Assembly (NCBI RefSeq): GCF_013003965.1
Contig: NZ_CP053069.1
Coordinates: 2,511,419-2,575,418, forward strand
Direction: 5' to 3'
DNA: 64,000 bases
Source: Usitatibacter rugosus
Lineage (GTDB): Bacteria; Pseudomonadota; Gammaproteobacteria; Burkholderiales; Usitatibacteraceae
Translations under genes and position numbers: made by a program
Part shown: positions 7,797-16,609 of the stretch, one piece after another
How the letters are laid out: the number at the start of each line of letters is the position of its first letter
Numbering within the stretch: the stretch's first letter is position 1
The notes under the pieces: generated by a model
What the model was told of the DNA's origin: nothing
Database searches by the model: none
Seen by the model: the letters and a program-made list of their open reading frames with translations, nothing else

Positions 7797-8869
7797 CCGT
7801 TGCGGCGCGTGAATCTCCGCGAGAGGAAGTTCTCCCACTGCGCGATGATCTCGACCACCTGCGTGTCGGAGATCTCGTCGTTCTCCTGCGCGAGCAGCAG
7901 CGACCAGACGTTGTAGTACTTGCGCAGGTTCGGCAGCATGAGCGGCGTGACTTCGCTGCGGTAGAGGTACCAGCCCTCCCCCTGCTCGCGCTCGTAGCCC
8001 GCGATGTCGCCTTCGTCCTTGCACGACAGGATGAGCCCGCCGGGACCCAGCGTCGCATAGGTTTCCACCAGGTCCTTCACGCTTCGGCTTCCCTCGCCCG
8101 CGTCCTCCACGAAGAGGAAGCCCTGCCCGATGTCCTCGGAGAAGAAGGCAATGCGCGCATCCCAGGCCGCATCGTTGACCTCGCGATCGGTGAGAGCGCT
8201 GATCTCGAACTCCTCGCGCACACGCTGGCGTTCGCAGAGCTGGCGCAGCAGGCGATGGTCGCCCAGGCCTCGCACGGAAACGGAGGTCACGTCCGCCGTG
8301 CCGATGAGCTCATCCAGCTTCGCGTAGAACGCTTCGGTGTGCGCGGGCGCGTTGGGCGGATGGCGGCGGCTTTCGGCAATGGCCCGTTCGCGAGGAAGGA
8401 AGGCGAAGGCGTGCGTGCCGTCCGCAATGCGCGCCTGCTCGTGGGCGACGAGATCGTTGCCCTTGGCGACGGCATCCGGAATGCGCCCGAAGAGCTCTCG
8501 CACGAACGCCTGTGCTTCCTCGCCCGCGCAGGCATCCCTCCAGGCTTCGGCGGCCGCGGCCGCTTCATCCGCGCCGTAGCGCACATGGCTGTCGAAGACC
8601 GCGAACGGGACGCGGCCCGCGGGCCACGGTGCGCCCGTCTTGGAGGCGATGGAGCGCGCGAGCTCGAGGGGTCCGGTGATGAAGGACGGAACCTGCGTGG
8701 CGACGACCTCGAGGTATTCCCAAAGATCGCCGGGGCGCTGCAGCAACGCTAACTCATAGATTCGGTGGGCGTTCGCCGCTTCGGCCAGGAGCTGCTCGAA
8801 GGGCGCGGCATCCAGGGCGACCACGATGGGGCCGAGGTCGAGGGGCAGTGAACGTTGCGCGATCGTCAT
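7793..8869 (-). CDS. Conserved-looking hypothetical protein, 358 residues
   Basis: I do not recognise this family. The protein is soluble, acidic, and has no signal peptide or membrane segment. A central part (LSCKDEGDIAGYEREQGEGW) is rich in charged residues, and the C-terminus (EIIAQWENFLSRRF) is helical. Codon use looks normal and the neighbours are tightly packed: its stop overlaps the stop of the cyclase gene by 4 bp, and it begins 220 bp after nothing else on this strand except the lipoprotein gene whose stop lies 9 bp upstream of its start. It may therefore be the last gene of the MsrA/FrnE/solute-binding unit. Function unknown. Confidence 0.6.
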   Translation of the reverse strand: MTIAQRSLPLDLGPIVVALDAAPFEQLLAEAANAHRIYELALLQRPGDLWEYLEVVATQVPSFITGPLELARSIASKTGAPWPAGRVPFAVFDSHVRYGADEAAAAAEAWRDACAGEEAQAFVRELFGRIPDAVAKGNDLVAHEQARIADGTHAFAFLPRERAIAESRRHPPNAPAHTEAFYAKLDELIGTADVTSVSVRGLGDHRLLRQLCERQRVREEFEISALTDREVNDAAWDARIAFFSEDIGQGFLFVEDAGEGSRSVKDLVETYATLGPGGLILSCKDEGDIAGYEREQGEGWYLYRSEVTPLMLPNLRKYYNVWSLLLAQENDEISDTQVVEIIAQWENFLSRRFTRRNG

Positions 8870-8878
8870 CCCCGAAGA

Positions 8879-9658
8879 CTAACGTGCAACCACGGCGTTC
8901 GCGAAGCCCGCGCGATCCAGGGCGCTGCGCACCGTGCCGTCCGCCTTCGCCGTCTCGATGAATCGCGCCGCCCACGCGCGCGCCGCCGGGCGGTTGAGCG
9001 GGACCACGACGACCACGCCGGTGGTCTGGATCACGTCGGGAAGAATGCGCGTGCCGGGCACCTTCCGCGTGATGTCGACGAGCGCCTCGCGGCCCATGGC
9101 CAGCGCGTCGACGCGCCGATCCGCGAGCTGGGCCACGGCATCGTCGGCCTTCGCGAACAGTGTCACCGAGGTGTTCTTGAGCGAACGCGCGGCCGTGCGT
9201 GACGTACTCGTGCCCTCGATGGCGCCGACACGGGTGCCCGCACGGTCCAGCTCGGCGGCGCTCGCGACATCGAGCCCGGCGCGCACGATGTAGGCACTGT
9301 CGTAGGAAACGTAGGCGGGACCGTGGTCCATGAGCTTCTCGCGCTCCGCCTCGTGCGGCATGAACGTGAGGTCCCACGCGTCCTTCGAGGCGGCGGCGGT
9401 GATCTCGCCGGCGTTGCGATATTCGACGAGCTTGAGGGGTACGCCCAACTTTTCGGCCGCGGCGCGTCCGAGGTCGACGGTGACGCCCTTCAAGTTGCCC
9501 GACGCGTCACGGGTCGCCCAGAACGCCGAGGCCGACGGGCCGACGCCGACCGCGACGCGCAGCTCGCCCTTCGGGGCGATGTCCTGAACCGGCACGACGG
9601 GAGCACTCGCGCATGCGGCCATGAGCGCGACGCAGATGGCCAGGAGGAATTTCGTCAT
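8879..9658 (-). CDS. Periplasmic solute-binding lipoprotein, amino-acid (family 3) type
   Basis: The start at 9658 gives a 259-residue protein with a lipoprotein signal (MTKFLLAICVALMAAC, Cys16 in a MAAC lipobox). The body follows the family 3 extracellular solute-binding pattern: GELRVAVGVGPSASAF, then GVTVDLGRAAAEKLG, later RVGAIEGTSTSRTAARSL and a final lobe near FIETAKADGTVRSAL. Such proteins capture amino acids or act as sensor modules; no transporter genes are adjacent, so this may be an orphan receptor. Its ATG overlaps the stop of the DsbA-like gene by 4 bp, so the two are translationally coupled. Confidence 0.85.
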   Translation of the reverse strand: MTKFLLAICVALMAACASAPVVPVQDIAPKGELRVAVGVGPSASAFWATRDASGNLKGVTVDLGRAAAEKLGVPLKLVEYRNAGEITAAASKDAWDLTFMPHEAEREKLMDHGPAYVSYDSAYIVRAGLDVASAAELDRAGTRVGAIEGTSTSRTAARSLKNTSVTLFAKADDAVAQLADRRVDALAMGREALVDITRKVPGTRILPDVIQTTGVVVVVPLNRPAARAWAARFIETAKADGTVRSALDRAGFANAVVAR

Positions 9659-10302
9659 CCGAGTTGCGCGGCAATCTGCCGGAGCGCGCGCTCGTAGCCT
9701 TCGGGCGTCTCGGCCCCTTCGATCGCGTGCGTGTCGTTCACCACGACGAGCGGCACCCCGCCCACGCCGCGTTGCAGCCACAAGCGCTCGCGATCCTTGA
9801 CCTCGGTCTTGAACTCATCGCCTTCCAGGATCGCCTTCGCGCGCGCCGCGTCCAGGCCAACAGAGCCCGCGAGCTCGACGAGCACATCCGCCGCACCGGG
9901 ATTGCGTCCTTCGGCGTGATAAGCGCGAAGCAGCGCGCGCTTCAACTCCGGCGCCTTCCCCTCGAGACCGGCCCAGTGGAGGATCCGGTGCGCATCGAAG
10001 GTGTTCCACACGTGATTGCGCGGCCCGAAAGTGAATCCGACACCGGCGCCGCGCTCGCGGATCCTCGCCTGCCCCTGGGCTATCTGTTCGGGCGTGCGGC
10101 CGTACTTGCGCGCGAGATACGGCACGACTTCGGCGCCTTCCGCCGGCATGTCCGGGTTGAGCTCGAAGGGCTCGATGTGCAGAGTCACATCGAACTCACC
10201 GGCCAGGCGTGCGAGCGCCTGGTCCAGCGAGGCAAGCCCGATCGCGCACCACGGGCAAGCGACATCGGAGACGAAAGCCAGGTCGAGTTGGGGTCGTTCC
10301 AT
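9655..10302 (-). CDS. DsbA family oxidoreductase, FrnE-like
   Basis: A 215-residue thioredoxin-fold protein with active site Cys16-Pro-Trp-Cys19 (VACPWC) and the cis-proline loop GVGGVPLVVV late in the sequence. The helical insert and the WNTFDAHRILHWA segment are typical of FrnE / 2-hydroxychromene-2-carboxylate isomerase-like DsbA proteins, which act as cytoplasmic disulphide oxidoreductases. There is no signal peptide. It lies against the stop of MsrA upstream and overlaps the solute-binding gene downstream by 4 bp. The context suggests thiol or oxidative-stress work beside methionine sulfoxide repair. Confidence 0.88.
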   Translation of the reverse strand: MERPQLDLAFVSDVACPWCAIGLASLDQALARLAGEFDVTLHIEPFELNPDMPAEGAEVVPYLARKYGRTPEQIAQGQARIRERGAGVGFTFGPRNHVWNTFDAHRILHWAGLEGKAPELKRALLRAYHAEGRNPGAADVLVELAGSVGLDAARAKAILEGDEFKTEVKDRERLWLQRGVGGVPLVVVNDTHAIEGAETPEGYERALRQIAAQLG

Positions 10303-10812
10303 CTATACGGCGACCTTGCGCTTCGGCAGCTTCCACTCCGGGCGAATGAAGTGGCACGTGTATCCGCCGGGATTGCTCAGCAGGTAATCCTGATGCTCGG
10401 GCTCGGCTTCCCAGAAGTCGCTGGCAGGCACGACCTCGGTCACGGCCTTGCCCGGCCATAGGCCGGAGGCATCGACGTCGGCGATCGTGTCCTCCGCCAC
10501 GCGCTTCTGCTCTTCGCTCGTGTAGTAGATCGCCGAGCGGTAGCTCGTGCCGTAGTCGCCGCCCTGTCGATTGAGCGTGGTCGGGTCGTGAATCTGGAAG
10601 AAGAACTCGAGGATCTGCCGGTAGCTGGTGCGTGCCGGATCGAAGACGACCTCGACCGCCTCGGCGTGATAGCCGTGGTTCCCGTAGGTCGCGTTGCGGA
10701 CGTTCCCACCCGTGTAGCCCACTCGCGTCGAGATCACGCCCTCCTGGCGGCGCAGCAGGTGCTGCACGCCCCAGAAGCAGCCGCCGGCGAGGATTGCGCG
10801 TTCTTCAGCCAT
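10303..10812 (-). CDS. msrA: Peptide-methionine (S)-S-oxide reductase MsrA (first copy)
   Basis: A 169-residue MsrA with catalytic Cys12 in the GGCFWG signature, the VGYTGG turn, [16 protein letters not shown], and the family C-terminus [10 protein letters not shown], where Cys153 could act as resolving cysteine. It reduces the S epimer of methionine sulfoxide, free or in proteins. There is no signal peptide, so it should be cytoplasmic. It is very similar over its whole length to a second MsrA at 24840-25346, which sits with an MsrB. Here the partner is a FrnE-like DsbA protein, translated from the same unit with no gap. Confidence 0.95.
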   Translation of the reverse strand: MAEERAILAGGCFWGVQHLLRRQEGVISTRVGYTGGNVRNATYGNHGYHAEAVEVVFDPARTSYRQILEFFFQIHDPTTLNRQGGDYGTSYRSAIYYTSEEQKRVAEDTIADVDASGLWPGKAVTEVVPASDFWEAEPEHQDYLLSNPGGYTCHFIRPEWKLPKRKVAV

Positions 10813-10833
10813 GAATGCCTCCTGATCGAGTGG

Positions 10834-11883
10834 TTAGCCGAGCGCCCGCGCGACGTGGCTCACGAATTCTTTCGAGTGCGCGCCGTCGAGCCAGCGAGCG
10901 ACGACCACCGCATCGTGGTCCGGATCGATCCACACCGTGTGCCCGCCCGCACCGAACATGAACCAGCTCGAGCGCGATGCGTCGGCGAACATGCGGCCGT
11001 CGCCATTGAGCCACGTGAGTAGACCGTAGAACGGGGCGGTCTGTGACGGCACGGGCATGCGCTGAGCCCATTCCCGCGGGACAAGATGGCGGCCTTCGTG
11101 CGCACCGCCATCGAGCAGCAACTGACCGATGCGAGCTTGGTCGCGTGCACTGATGCTGATGCCGCCGCCCCAGTGCGTGCCGCCCGGTACCGATTGAATG
11201 CGCTTGCCGTCGATCTCGACCCACGAGTCGTCGTAGCCTTCCCAGCGGAAGTCGTGGCCACCGCCGATCGGCCGCAGCACCTCGTCAAGGAAAACTTCCG
11301 GCAGCGGCTTCCTGAAGAGATGCAGCAACGCGAGAGAGAGCTGGTTGATGCGGACATCGTTGTACTCCCAATACGTTCCCGGAGCGTGCAGCTTGCGAAG
11401 CTCGCCCTTCTTCCCTGCGGGCGGCTTCGGATCGTGCGACACACGGCGGTTGTGCTCCACCTGGTCGGGCATGCCGAAGCATTCGCCATGCCACTCACTG
11501 GTTTGGGTGAGCATGTGTTCCCAGGTGATCGCGCGGTTGTGCTCGGAATCGAAGCCGATCCCGGGCAGCCGATCGCTCACGCGCTCGTCGGCTTTCAGCA
11601 ACCCACGCGATTGCGCGATGCCCGCGAGGATCGCGAGGTAGGTCTTGGCGACGCTGTATGTCTGGTCGGAGCGATCGGGCTCGCCCCACGCCGCAACTTC
11701 CTTCCCGCGAACCCGGATGACGCCGGAGACGCCGCCCCGCACATGCACCGGGCCGCGCAAGCGATTGAACGGCGGCGGATCGTCGTGGTGAACGCCCCAG
11801 CGTGCGGGGTCGGCTGCGGGATCGCGGGGCCACGGAATCTCGTGGGCCTGGGAAAAGGTGATGGCTTCGTCGAATGCGCTCAT
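10834..11883 (-). CDS. Serine hydrolase, beta-lactamase / penicillin-binding-protein-like (class C fold)
   Basis: The start at 11883 gives 349 residues without a signal peptide. The SxxK motif is Ser77-Val-Ala-Lys80 (QTYSVAKTY), followed by a YxN-type segment (YWEYNDVRIN) and, near the end, GGHTVW in the place of the third KTG-like motif. This family includes esterases, D-aminopeptidases and beta-lactamase-like proteins; actual resistance activity should not be assumed. It precedes MsrA by 21 bp on the same strand and is divergent from the second serine hydrolase, with about 60 bp between their starts. Confidence 0.85.
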   Translation of the reverse strand: MSAFDEAITFSQAHEIPWPRDPAADPARWGVHHDDPPPFNRLRGPVHVRGGVSGVIRVRGKEVAAWGEPDRSDQTYSVAKTYLAILAGIAQSRGLLKADERVSDRLPGIGFDSEHNRAITWEHMLTQTSEWHGECFGMPDQVEHNRRVSHDPKPPAGKKGELRKLHAPGTYWEYNDVRINQLSLALLHLFRKPLPEVFLDEVLRPIGGGHDFRWEGYDDSWVEIDGKRIQSVPGGTHWGGGISISARDQARIGQLLLDGGAHEGRHLVPREWAQRMPVPSQTAPFYGLLTWLNGDGRMFADASRSSWFMFGAGGHTVWIDPDHDAVVVARWLDGAHSKEFVSHVARALG

Positions 11884-11945
11884 GGCGCAATTGTACGGGG
11901 ACCGGGATAGGGCAAAATGGCCTGAAGAATTCAGGAGGAGAAGAA

Positions 11946-13451
11946 ATGACGACGCGCCGCCAATTCGTGGGCTTGCTGGCCGGTTCCACCGCAACCGGGC
12001 TCCTTCCCGGCTGCGCGACATTGCCGGCCGGTTCCATGGCATACAACGACGGGTTCACGCGTGCCCGGCCGGAGTCCGTGGGTGTTTCGCCCGCCGCCAT
12101 CTCCGCCTATCTCGACGAGATGCAATCGGGCGAGATGCACAGCTTCATGCTCTACAAGGGCGGCCACGTGATCTCCGAGGGTTGGTGGGCCCCCTACCGT
12201 GCCGACCGCATCCACATGACGCACTCGCTCACGAAGAGCGTCACGGCCTGCGGTGTCGGCTTCGCGCTTGCCGAGAAACGCTTCGGCCTGCAGGACAAGG
12301 TGGTCTCGTTCTTTCCCGAATATCTCCCCGCGACGGTCGAGCCGAACCTCGCCGCGATGACGGTCGAGGACCTCCTCACGATGCGTACCGGCCAGGTGCG
12401 CGAGGTGTCGGGATCCGAATGGCGGCCGATCAAGACGAGCTGGGTCGCGGAATTCTTCAAGATTCCGGTCACCAAGAAGCCGGGAACCGAGTACCTGTAC
12501 ACGAGTGCGGCCACGTACATGCTCTCGGCCATCATCTCCAAGACCACCGGGCAGAACACCGAAACCTACCTGCGCCCGCGCTTCTTCGAGCCGCTCGACA
12601 TCAGGGGCTACGAGTGGGACCCCGATCCGCACGGCATCTCGCCCGGCGCGAACGGGCTCAGCTGGCGCACGGCGGATTCGCTCAAGCTCGGCGTCCTCCA
12701 CCTGAACAAGGGCCTCTGGAATGGCAAGCAGGTCCTGCCCGCCGGCTGGACCGACTTCGTGCAGTCGCCCTTCACCAAGGACCGCTACGGCGCCCAATGG
12801 TGGCTGGGGCCCGACAACTATTCCGCGCGCGGCCTCTTCGGCCAGTTCGCGTTTGTCTTTCCCAAGGACGACGCGGTGCTCGCCATCACCTCGGCCATCA
12901 AGACGGGCTTCACGTCGCGCACGTACAAGCATTTCCCCGCCATGTTCCGGGCGGGCAAGGTCGCGAACGACGATGGGGCGCTTGCCGCGCTGACCGAGCG
13001 GACGAAGAACCTGCAACTGCTGCCGCCACCCGGCAATCCCACCTCGCCGACCGCCGCGCGGGTCTCCGGCAAGCGCTACGCGATGGAAGCGAACGAGGAT
13101 GCGATCAAATCCGTCCAGCTCGACTTCGCCGACAACCGCTGCCGCTTCACGCTGGTCGACGATCGCGGGACGCACACGATCGACGCGGGCCTGGGCAGGC
13201 GCATCGAGGGAAGCACGTCGATGACGGGGAACAAGCTCCACCACGAATACCAACTGGACTCGATGCGCGTCGTCGCCGGGGGCGAGTGGCGCGACGCGAA
13301 CACGTTCGCGATGACGTGGGTCTTCGTGGAGTCCGCGTTCAAGGACACCGTGGTCTGCAAGTTCGATGGCGATCGCATCACGTTCGAGCGGAGCGTGAAC
13401 GTGAATTCGGGGCCGACGACGCGGCCGGCGGTGAAGGGAAGCACCGCCTGA
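11946..13451 (+). CDS. Serine hydrolase lipoprotein, beta-lactamase-like, with C-terminal beta domain
   Basis: A 501-residue protein with an export signal that combines a twin-arginine start (TTRRQFVGL) with a lipobox (LLPGC, Cys23), suggesting a Tat-exported lipoprotein. The SxxK pair is Ser94/Lys97 (HSLTKSV), the Tyr motif is YLYTSAATYM, and GLFGQF may serve as the third motif. Residues beyond about 390 (SGKRYAMEANED onward) form a beta-rich extension seen in other esterase-type family members. AGGAGGAG lies just before the ATG. It is paralogous in fold, not close in sequence, to the divergent gene. Penicillin binding or ester hydrolysis cannot be told apart from sequence. Confidence 0.85.
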   Translation: MTTRRQFVGLLAGSTATGLLPGCATLPAGSMAYNDGFTRARPESVGVSPAAISAYLDEMQSGEMHSFMLYKGGHVISEGWWAPYRADRIHMTHSLTKSVTACGVGFALAEKRFGLQDKVVSFFPEYLPATVEPNLAAMTVEDLLTMRTGQVREVSGSEWRPIKTSWVAEFFKIPVTKKPGTEYLYTSAATYMLSAIISKTTGQNTETYLRPRFFEPLDIRGYEWDPDPHGISPGANGLSWRTADSLKLGVLHLNKGLWNGKQVLPAGWTDFVQSPFTKDRYGAQWWLGPDNYSARGLFGQFAFVFPKDDAVLAITSAIKTGFTSRTYKHFPAMFRAGKVANDDGALAALTERTKNLQLLPPPGNPTSPTAARVSGKRYAMEANEDAIKSVQLDFADNRCRFTLVDDRGTHTIDAGLGRRIEGSTSMTGNKLHHEYQLDSMRVVAGGEWRDANTFAMTWVFVESAFKDTVVCKFDGDRITFERSVNVNSGPTTRPAVKGSTA

Positions 13452-13453
13452 AA

Positions 13454-13476
13454 TTCGTAAACAAGCTGTTTACGAA
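13454..13476. terminator. Perfect 10-bp inverted repeat between convergent genes (probable bidirectional terminator)
   Basis: TTCGTAAACA and TGTTTACGAA are exact reverse complements around a 3-nt centre. The element starts 3 bp after the stop of the serine hydrolase gene and ends 11 bp before the stop of the convergent peptidase gene. Flanking T runs are short, so a role as a protein-binding palindrome remains possible. Confidence 0.5.
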
Positions 13477-13486
13477 ATGGTGAGGG

Positions 13487-14788
13487 CTACTGCAACGGTG
13501 CCTTCCCCGTCGCCAAGTCCATGATCAACCGCGTCGAGAGATAGAGCTTGGGCTCGATGGCGTCGAGGAGGATGTACTCGGCGTTCACCGTGTGCGAGCC
13601 AAATCCCGGCAGGCCGAAGCCTTCGATCACGGGACCTTTCGCCCGGACCGCGGCGTTCGATGCATCCGTGCCGCCGCCCGTCGAACGCTCGAGGACCACG
13701 ATCGGGCGTCCAAGCTCGCTGTAGATCCCTTTCGCATGTTGCGCGAGCGCTCGTGAAACGGGCCGCAGCTCCAAGGGGAGGAAGTGGCGCTCGAAGTTGA
13801 GCTCCACCTTCGCGTGCGGCAATAGCTGCTTCTCGATGCGGGCGCGAATGGCCTTCTCCACGACATCGAAATCGGAGACGCGCTCCACGCGAACATCCGC
13901 GGTGGCCTGCGCCTCGGGCGGAATCATGTTGTGCACGACGCCAGCCTTCGCGAGCGTCCAGTTCACCTTGATGCCGGATTTCGGATCGGAGAGGTCGCGC
14001 ATCTGGCCAATCTGGAACGCCAGCTCCTCGAGCGAGTTGATGCCGCGTTCGGGCGCCGATCCGGCATGGGAAGCGCGGCCGCGCACGTTGAGGTGAGCGA
14101 GCGCGATGCCGCTCGTAGCAAGGCGCAGGCGCTCCTCCTCGGGCGAGCCCCCGCCTTCGTACGAGAGGACGACGTCGTGCGACTCCCCGAGCAGCCCCTG
14201 GTAGTAGCGTCCCGCGGGCGAGGAAATCTCCTCATCACCGTTGATGAGCACCGTGACCGTTCCGTAGTCGCGGAAGTCGAGCGCCTTCAGCATGGTCATC
14301 ACGTGGAGGATGAGCGCGATGCCCTGCTTGTCGTCGGCGATGCCCAGGCCGTACGCGCGGTTCCCGTCGATGCGGAACGGCTGTTTGGCGAGCATGCCCT
14401 TCGGATACACCGTGTCCATGTGGGCGAGCATCAGGATGCGGGCCTTGCCGGTGCCGGTGAACGAGGCCTTCACCATCTTGCCGATGCGCTCGGGCGTATC
14501 CGAGAACCGCAGGGTCTGCGCCTCGACGGGATCGATGACGTCCACCTGTGCACCGATTGCCCGGAACTTCACGGCGATATGGGCCGCGATACGGTCCAGC
14601 TCCTCGATCTCGCGCGAACCCGATTCGAAGCCCACGAGCTCCTTCATCGTCTCGAGCATCGCCGGCTTCTGCTCCTGGGCGAGCGCGCGGATCCGGGGAT
14701 CGGCCTGCGCCCACGCACCGCACGCCACGATTGCGGCGAGCGCCAAGCCCGCCTGCCGGATCGCCCTGATCGCACCTGTCGTCGCCAT
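13487..14788 (-). CDS. M20 family metallopeptidase, glutamate carboxypeptidase (CPG2)-like
   Basis: A 433-residue exported dizinc peptidase. It has a signal peptide (hydrophobic stretch ending ACGAWAQA), then the metal-site motifs in order: LMLAHMDTV (His and catalytic Asp), GIADDKQG (bridging Asp), NGDEEISS (catalytic Glu with metal Glu) and the final GFGSHTVNAEY (His). The dimerisation domain in the middle begins near LAHLNVRGRASHAGS. Such enzymes remove C-terminal glutamate from peptides or folates. It is a single gene: convergent with the serine hydrolase downstream, divergent (92 bp gap) from the propeller gene. Substrate preference cannot be read from sequence. Confidence 0.92.
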   Translation of the reverse strand: MATTGAIRAIRQAGLALAAIVACGAWAQADPRIRALAQEQKPAMLETMKELVGFESGSREIEELDRIAAHIAVKFRAIGAQVDVIDPVEAQTLRFSDTPERIGKMVKASFTGTGKARILMLAHMDTVYPKGMLAKQPFRIDGNRAYGLGIADDKQGIALILHVMTMLKALDFRDYGTVTVLINGDEEISSPAGRYYQGLLGESHDVVLSYEGGGSPEEERLRLATSGIALAHLNVRGRASHAGSAPERGINSLEELAFQIGQMRDLSDPKSGIKVNWTLAKAGVVHNMIPPEAQATADVRVERVSDFDVVEKAIRARIEKQLLPHAKVELNFERHFLPLELRPVSRALAQHAKGIYSELGRPIVVLERSTGGGTDASNAAVRAKGPVIEGFGLPGFGSHTVNAEYILLDAIEPKLYLSTRLIMDLATGKAPLQ

Positions 14789-14880
14789 TTTTCCCTCTTC
14801 CCGTAGTCGGCAACACGATCATACCGAGTGACCGTCCGACCGGTTTGACTCCGGCGCGAGGCTGGCCGAGAGTGGCCGCC

Positions 14881-16587
14881 ATGCGCACCCGACAATGGCT
14901 TTGCCTGTTCGCCTGCCTCTGGCTCTCGGCCGCGGCGGCCGCCCCGATCGCATACGTGCCGTTTCGCGGCGGCATCGCCGTCTTCGATACCGCCTCGAAC
15001 ACCCGAATCTGGGAGCTCCGGTTGCCGGACACCGCGCCGGGAGGCGTTGCCATCTCACCGGACGGCACCCGCGCCTACTTCGGAGACGCCGCCGCCGACC
15101 AGGTCTATGTGGTCGATGCGACGCGCCAGTCCGTCGTCACGCGCATCACCGTCGCGAGAGGTCCCGTGGGGCTCGCGGTCAACCCGGCGGGAACGCGCCT
15201 CGCCGTCGGCTCGGCCGGCACGCTCCTGGGTGCCGGCTCGACGCTGAGCCTGATCGACACAACGACAAACACGGTGATCGCGACCGCCGAGACGGGCTTG
15301 CGCCCCGCCGCGGCGCTCTTCAGCGCCGATGGCAACCGGATCTACGTGGCCAACGGGGAATCCCACACGATCACGGTGCACGACGCGCAGACGCTCCAGA
15401 CGCTGGAGACGATTCCGGTCGCGCTGGGCCCCCTCAGCCTCGCCCTCCATCCCGCGGGCAACCATCTCTACGTCGGCCACATCGGCACCCTGTTCCAGCA
15501 GGTGTCCGTCGTGAGCGTGGTGAACCTCGCGAGCCATTCGGTCACGGCCACGATCAACGCGGGTATCCGCCCGGCGCTCGTGGTGCTGAACGCCGCCGGC
15601 ACGCGGCTCTACGTCGGCAACGTGGAGAGCGATTCGATCAGCGTGGTCGACACGGCGACGAACACCGTCCTTTCGACCATTCCCATCGACCAGAGCCCCA
15701 CGGGGTTGGACCTGACTCCCGACGGCACCAAGCTCTACGTGCCGATGCACACCACGAGCATGGCGATCGTGGACCTCGTGAACCAGAGGGTCGCGCAGCG
15801 CGTGTACGCGGAAAAGATGATCGTGCTCGGCCGCTTCATCACGCCCGCGCCCCCGGCCTCGCAGGGCAATGCCCCCTCCTGGACGAGCGGCATGTGGTGG
15901 AACGCGGATGAATCGGGGTGGGGCCTCAGCGTCACGCAACGCGGTGGAAACTATTTCCTCGCCTGGTACACCTACGACGCGACGGGCGCGCCCAAGTGGT
16001 ACATCGCGTCACGCTGCGAAGCGTATGCGAGGTACTGCTCCGGCCGCCTCTACGAGGTCACCGGCTCGCGTTTCTTCGGCGCGCCCTTCAACCCTTCCGC
16101 CACCGCGGCAAAGGACGTGGGATACGTCAGCGTGAGCTTCACGGACGCCGATACCGGGTCCCTCTACTACTCCATGCCCACCCAGTCTCGCTCCATCGAC
16201 ATCACGCGCGCGCCGCTCTCGACGGGCAGCGTGCCGGGCGTGAACTACACCGATCTTTGGTGGAACGCGTCCGAGTCCGGATGGGGCCTCTCGGTCGCGC
16301 AACAAGGCCGCGTGATGTTCCTCGCGTGGTTCGTCTACGACGATGCGGGAAAGCCCATGTGGTACGTGGCTACGAATTGCGCGGTGAATGCCGCCGGCAA
16401 CGGTTGCACCGGGGCGCTGCATCGCACGACGGGACCTGCCTTCGGACCGACCTTCAATTCCGCCAGCGTTCACGCCGTCCAGGCGGGTACGGTGTCGCTG
16501 TCGTTCACGGATGGCAACAACGGCGTCCTCAGCTACACCGTGGACGGGCGGACTGGCACCAAGGCGATCACGCGGGCGCTGTTCTAG
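14881..16587 (+). CDS. Secreted YVTN beta-propeller protein with two C-terminal WWN-ESGWG domains
   Basis: A 568-residue exported protein; the ATG at 14881 gives signal MRTRQWLCLFACLWLSAAAAA. Residues about 23-320 are a beta-propeller of the YVTN type: repeated units such as VAISPDGTRAYFGD, NRIYVANGESHTITVHDAQ and TRLYVGNVESDSISVVDTAT, spaced about 42 residues. Then come two copies of a roughly 110-residue domain (337-447 and 458-568), each starting with WWNA(D/S)ESGWGLSV, followed by FLAW(Y/F)xYD, a Trp-Tyr pair and two cysteines, and ending in a YVSVSFTD-like strand. The same domain opens the convergent neighbouring gene. Function unknown; a binding or scaffold role outside the cytoplasm is inferred. 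Confidence 0.8.
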   Translation: MRTRQWLCLFACLWLSAAAAAPIAYVPFRGGIAVFDTASNTRIWELRLPDTAPGGVAISPDGTRAYFGDAAADQVYVVDATRQSVVTRITVARGPVGLAVNPAGTRLAVGSAGTLLGAGSTLSLIDTTTNTVIATAETGLRPAAALFSADGNRIYVANGESHTITVHDAQTLQTLETIPVALGPLSLALHPAGNHLYVGHIGTLFQQVSVVSVVNLASHSVTATINAGIRPALVVLNAAGTRLYVGNVESDSISVVDTATNTVLSTIPIDQSPTGLDLTPDGTKLYVPMHTTSMAIVDLVNQRVAQRVYAEKMIVLGRFITPAPPASQGNAPSWTSGMWWNADESGWGLSVTQRGGNYFLAWYTYDATGAPKWYIASRCEAYARYCSGRLYEVTGSRFFGAPFNPSATAAKDVGYVSVSFTDADTGSLYYSMPTQSRSIDITRAPLSTGSVPGVNYTDLWWNASESGWGLSVAQQGRVMFLAWFVYDDAGKPMWYVATNCAVNAAGNGCTGALHRTTGPAFGPTFNSASVHAVQAGTVSLSFTDGNNGVLSYTVDGRTGTKAITRALF

Positions 16588-16609
16588 ATCTCCCGTCGCT
16601 CCCGAGTTG

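Noticed and set aside
3525-8752. Very long open frames on both strands across the cyclase gene (over 1100 and 1600 codons)
   Set aside because: High GC content leaves few stop codons in alternate frames. These translations are Arg/Ala/Gly-rich without motifs, while the 1297-residue frame shows cyclase and ATPase signatures throughout.
10834-13451. The two beta-lactamase-like genes as antibiotic resistance determinants
   Set aside because: SxxK and Tyr motifs are shared with esterases and peptidases, the KTG box is not typical, and no regulator of the AmpR type is adjacent. Called only serine hydrolases.
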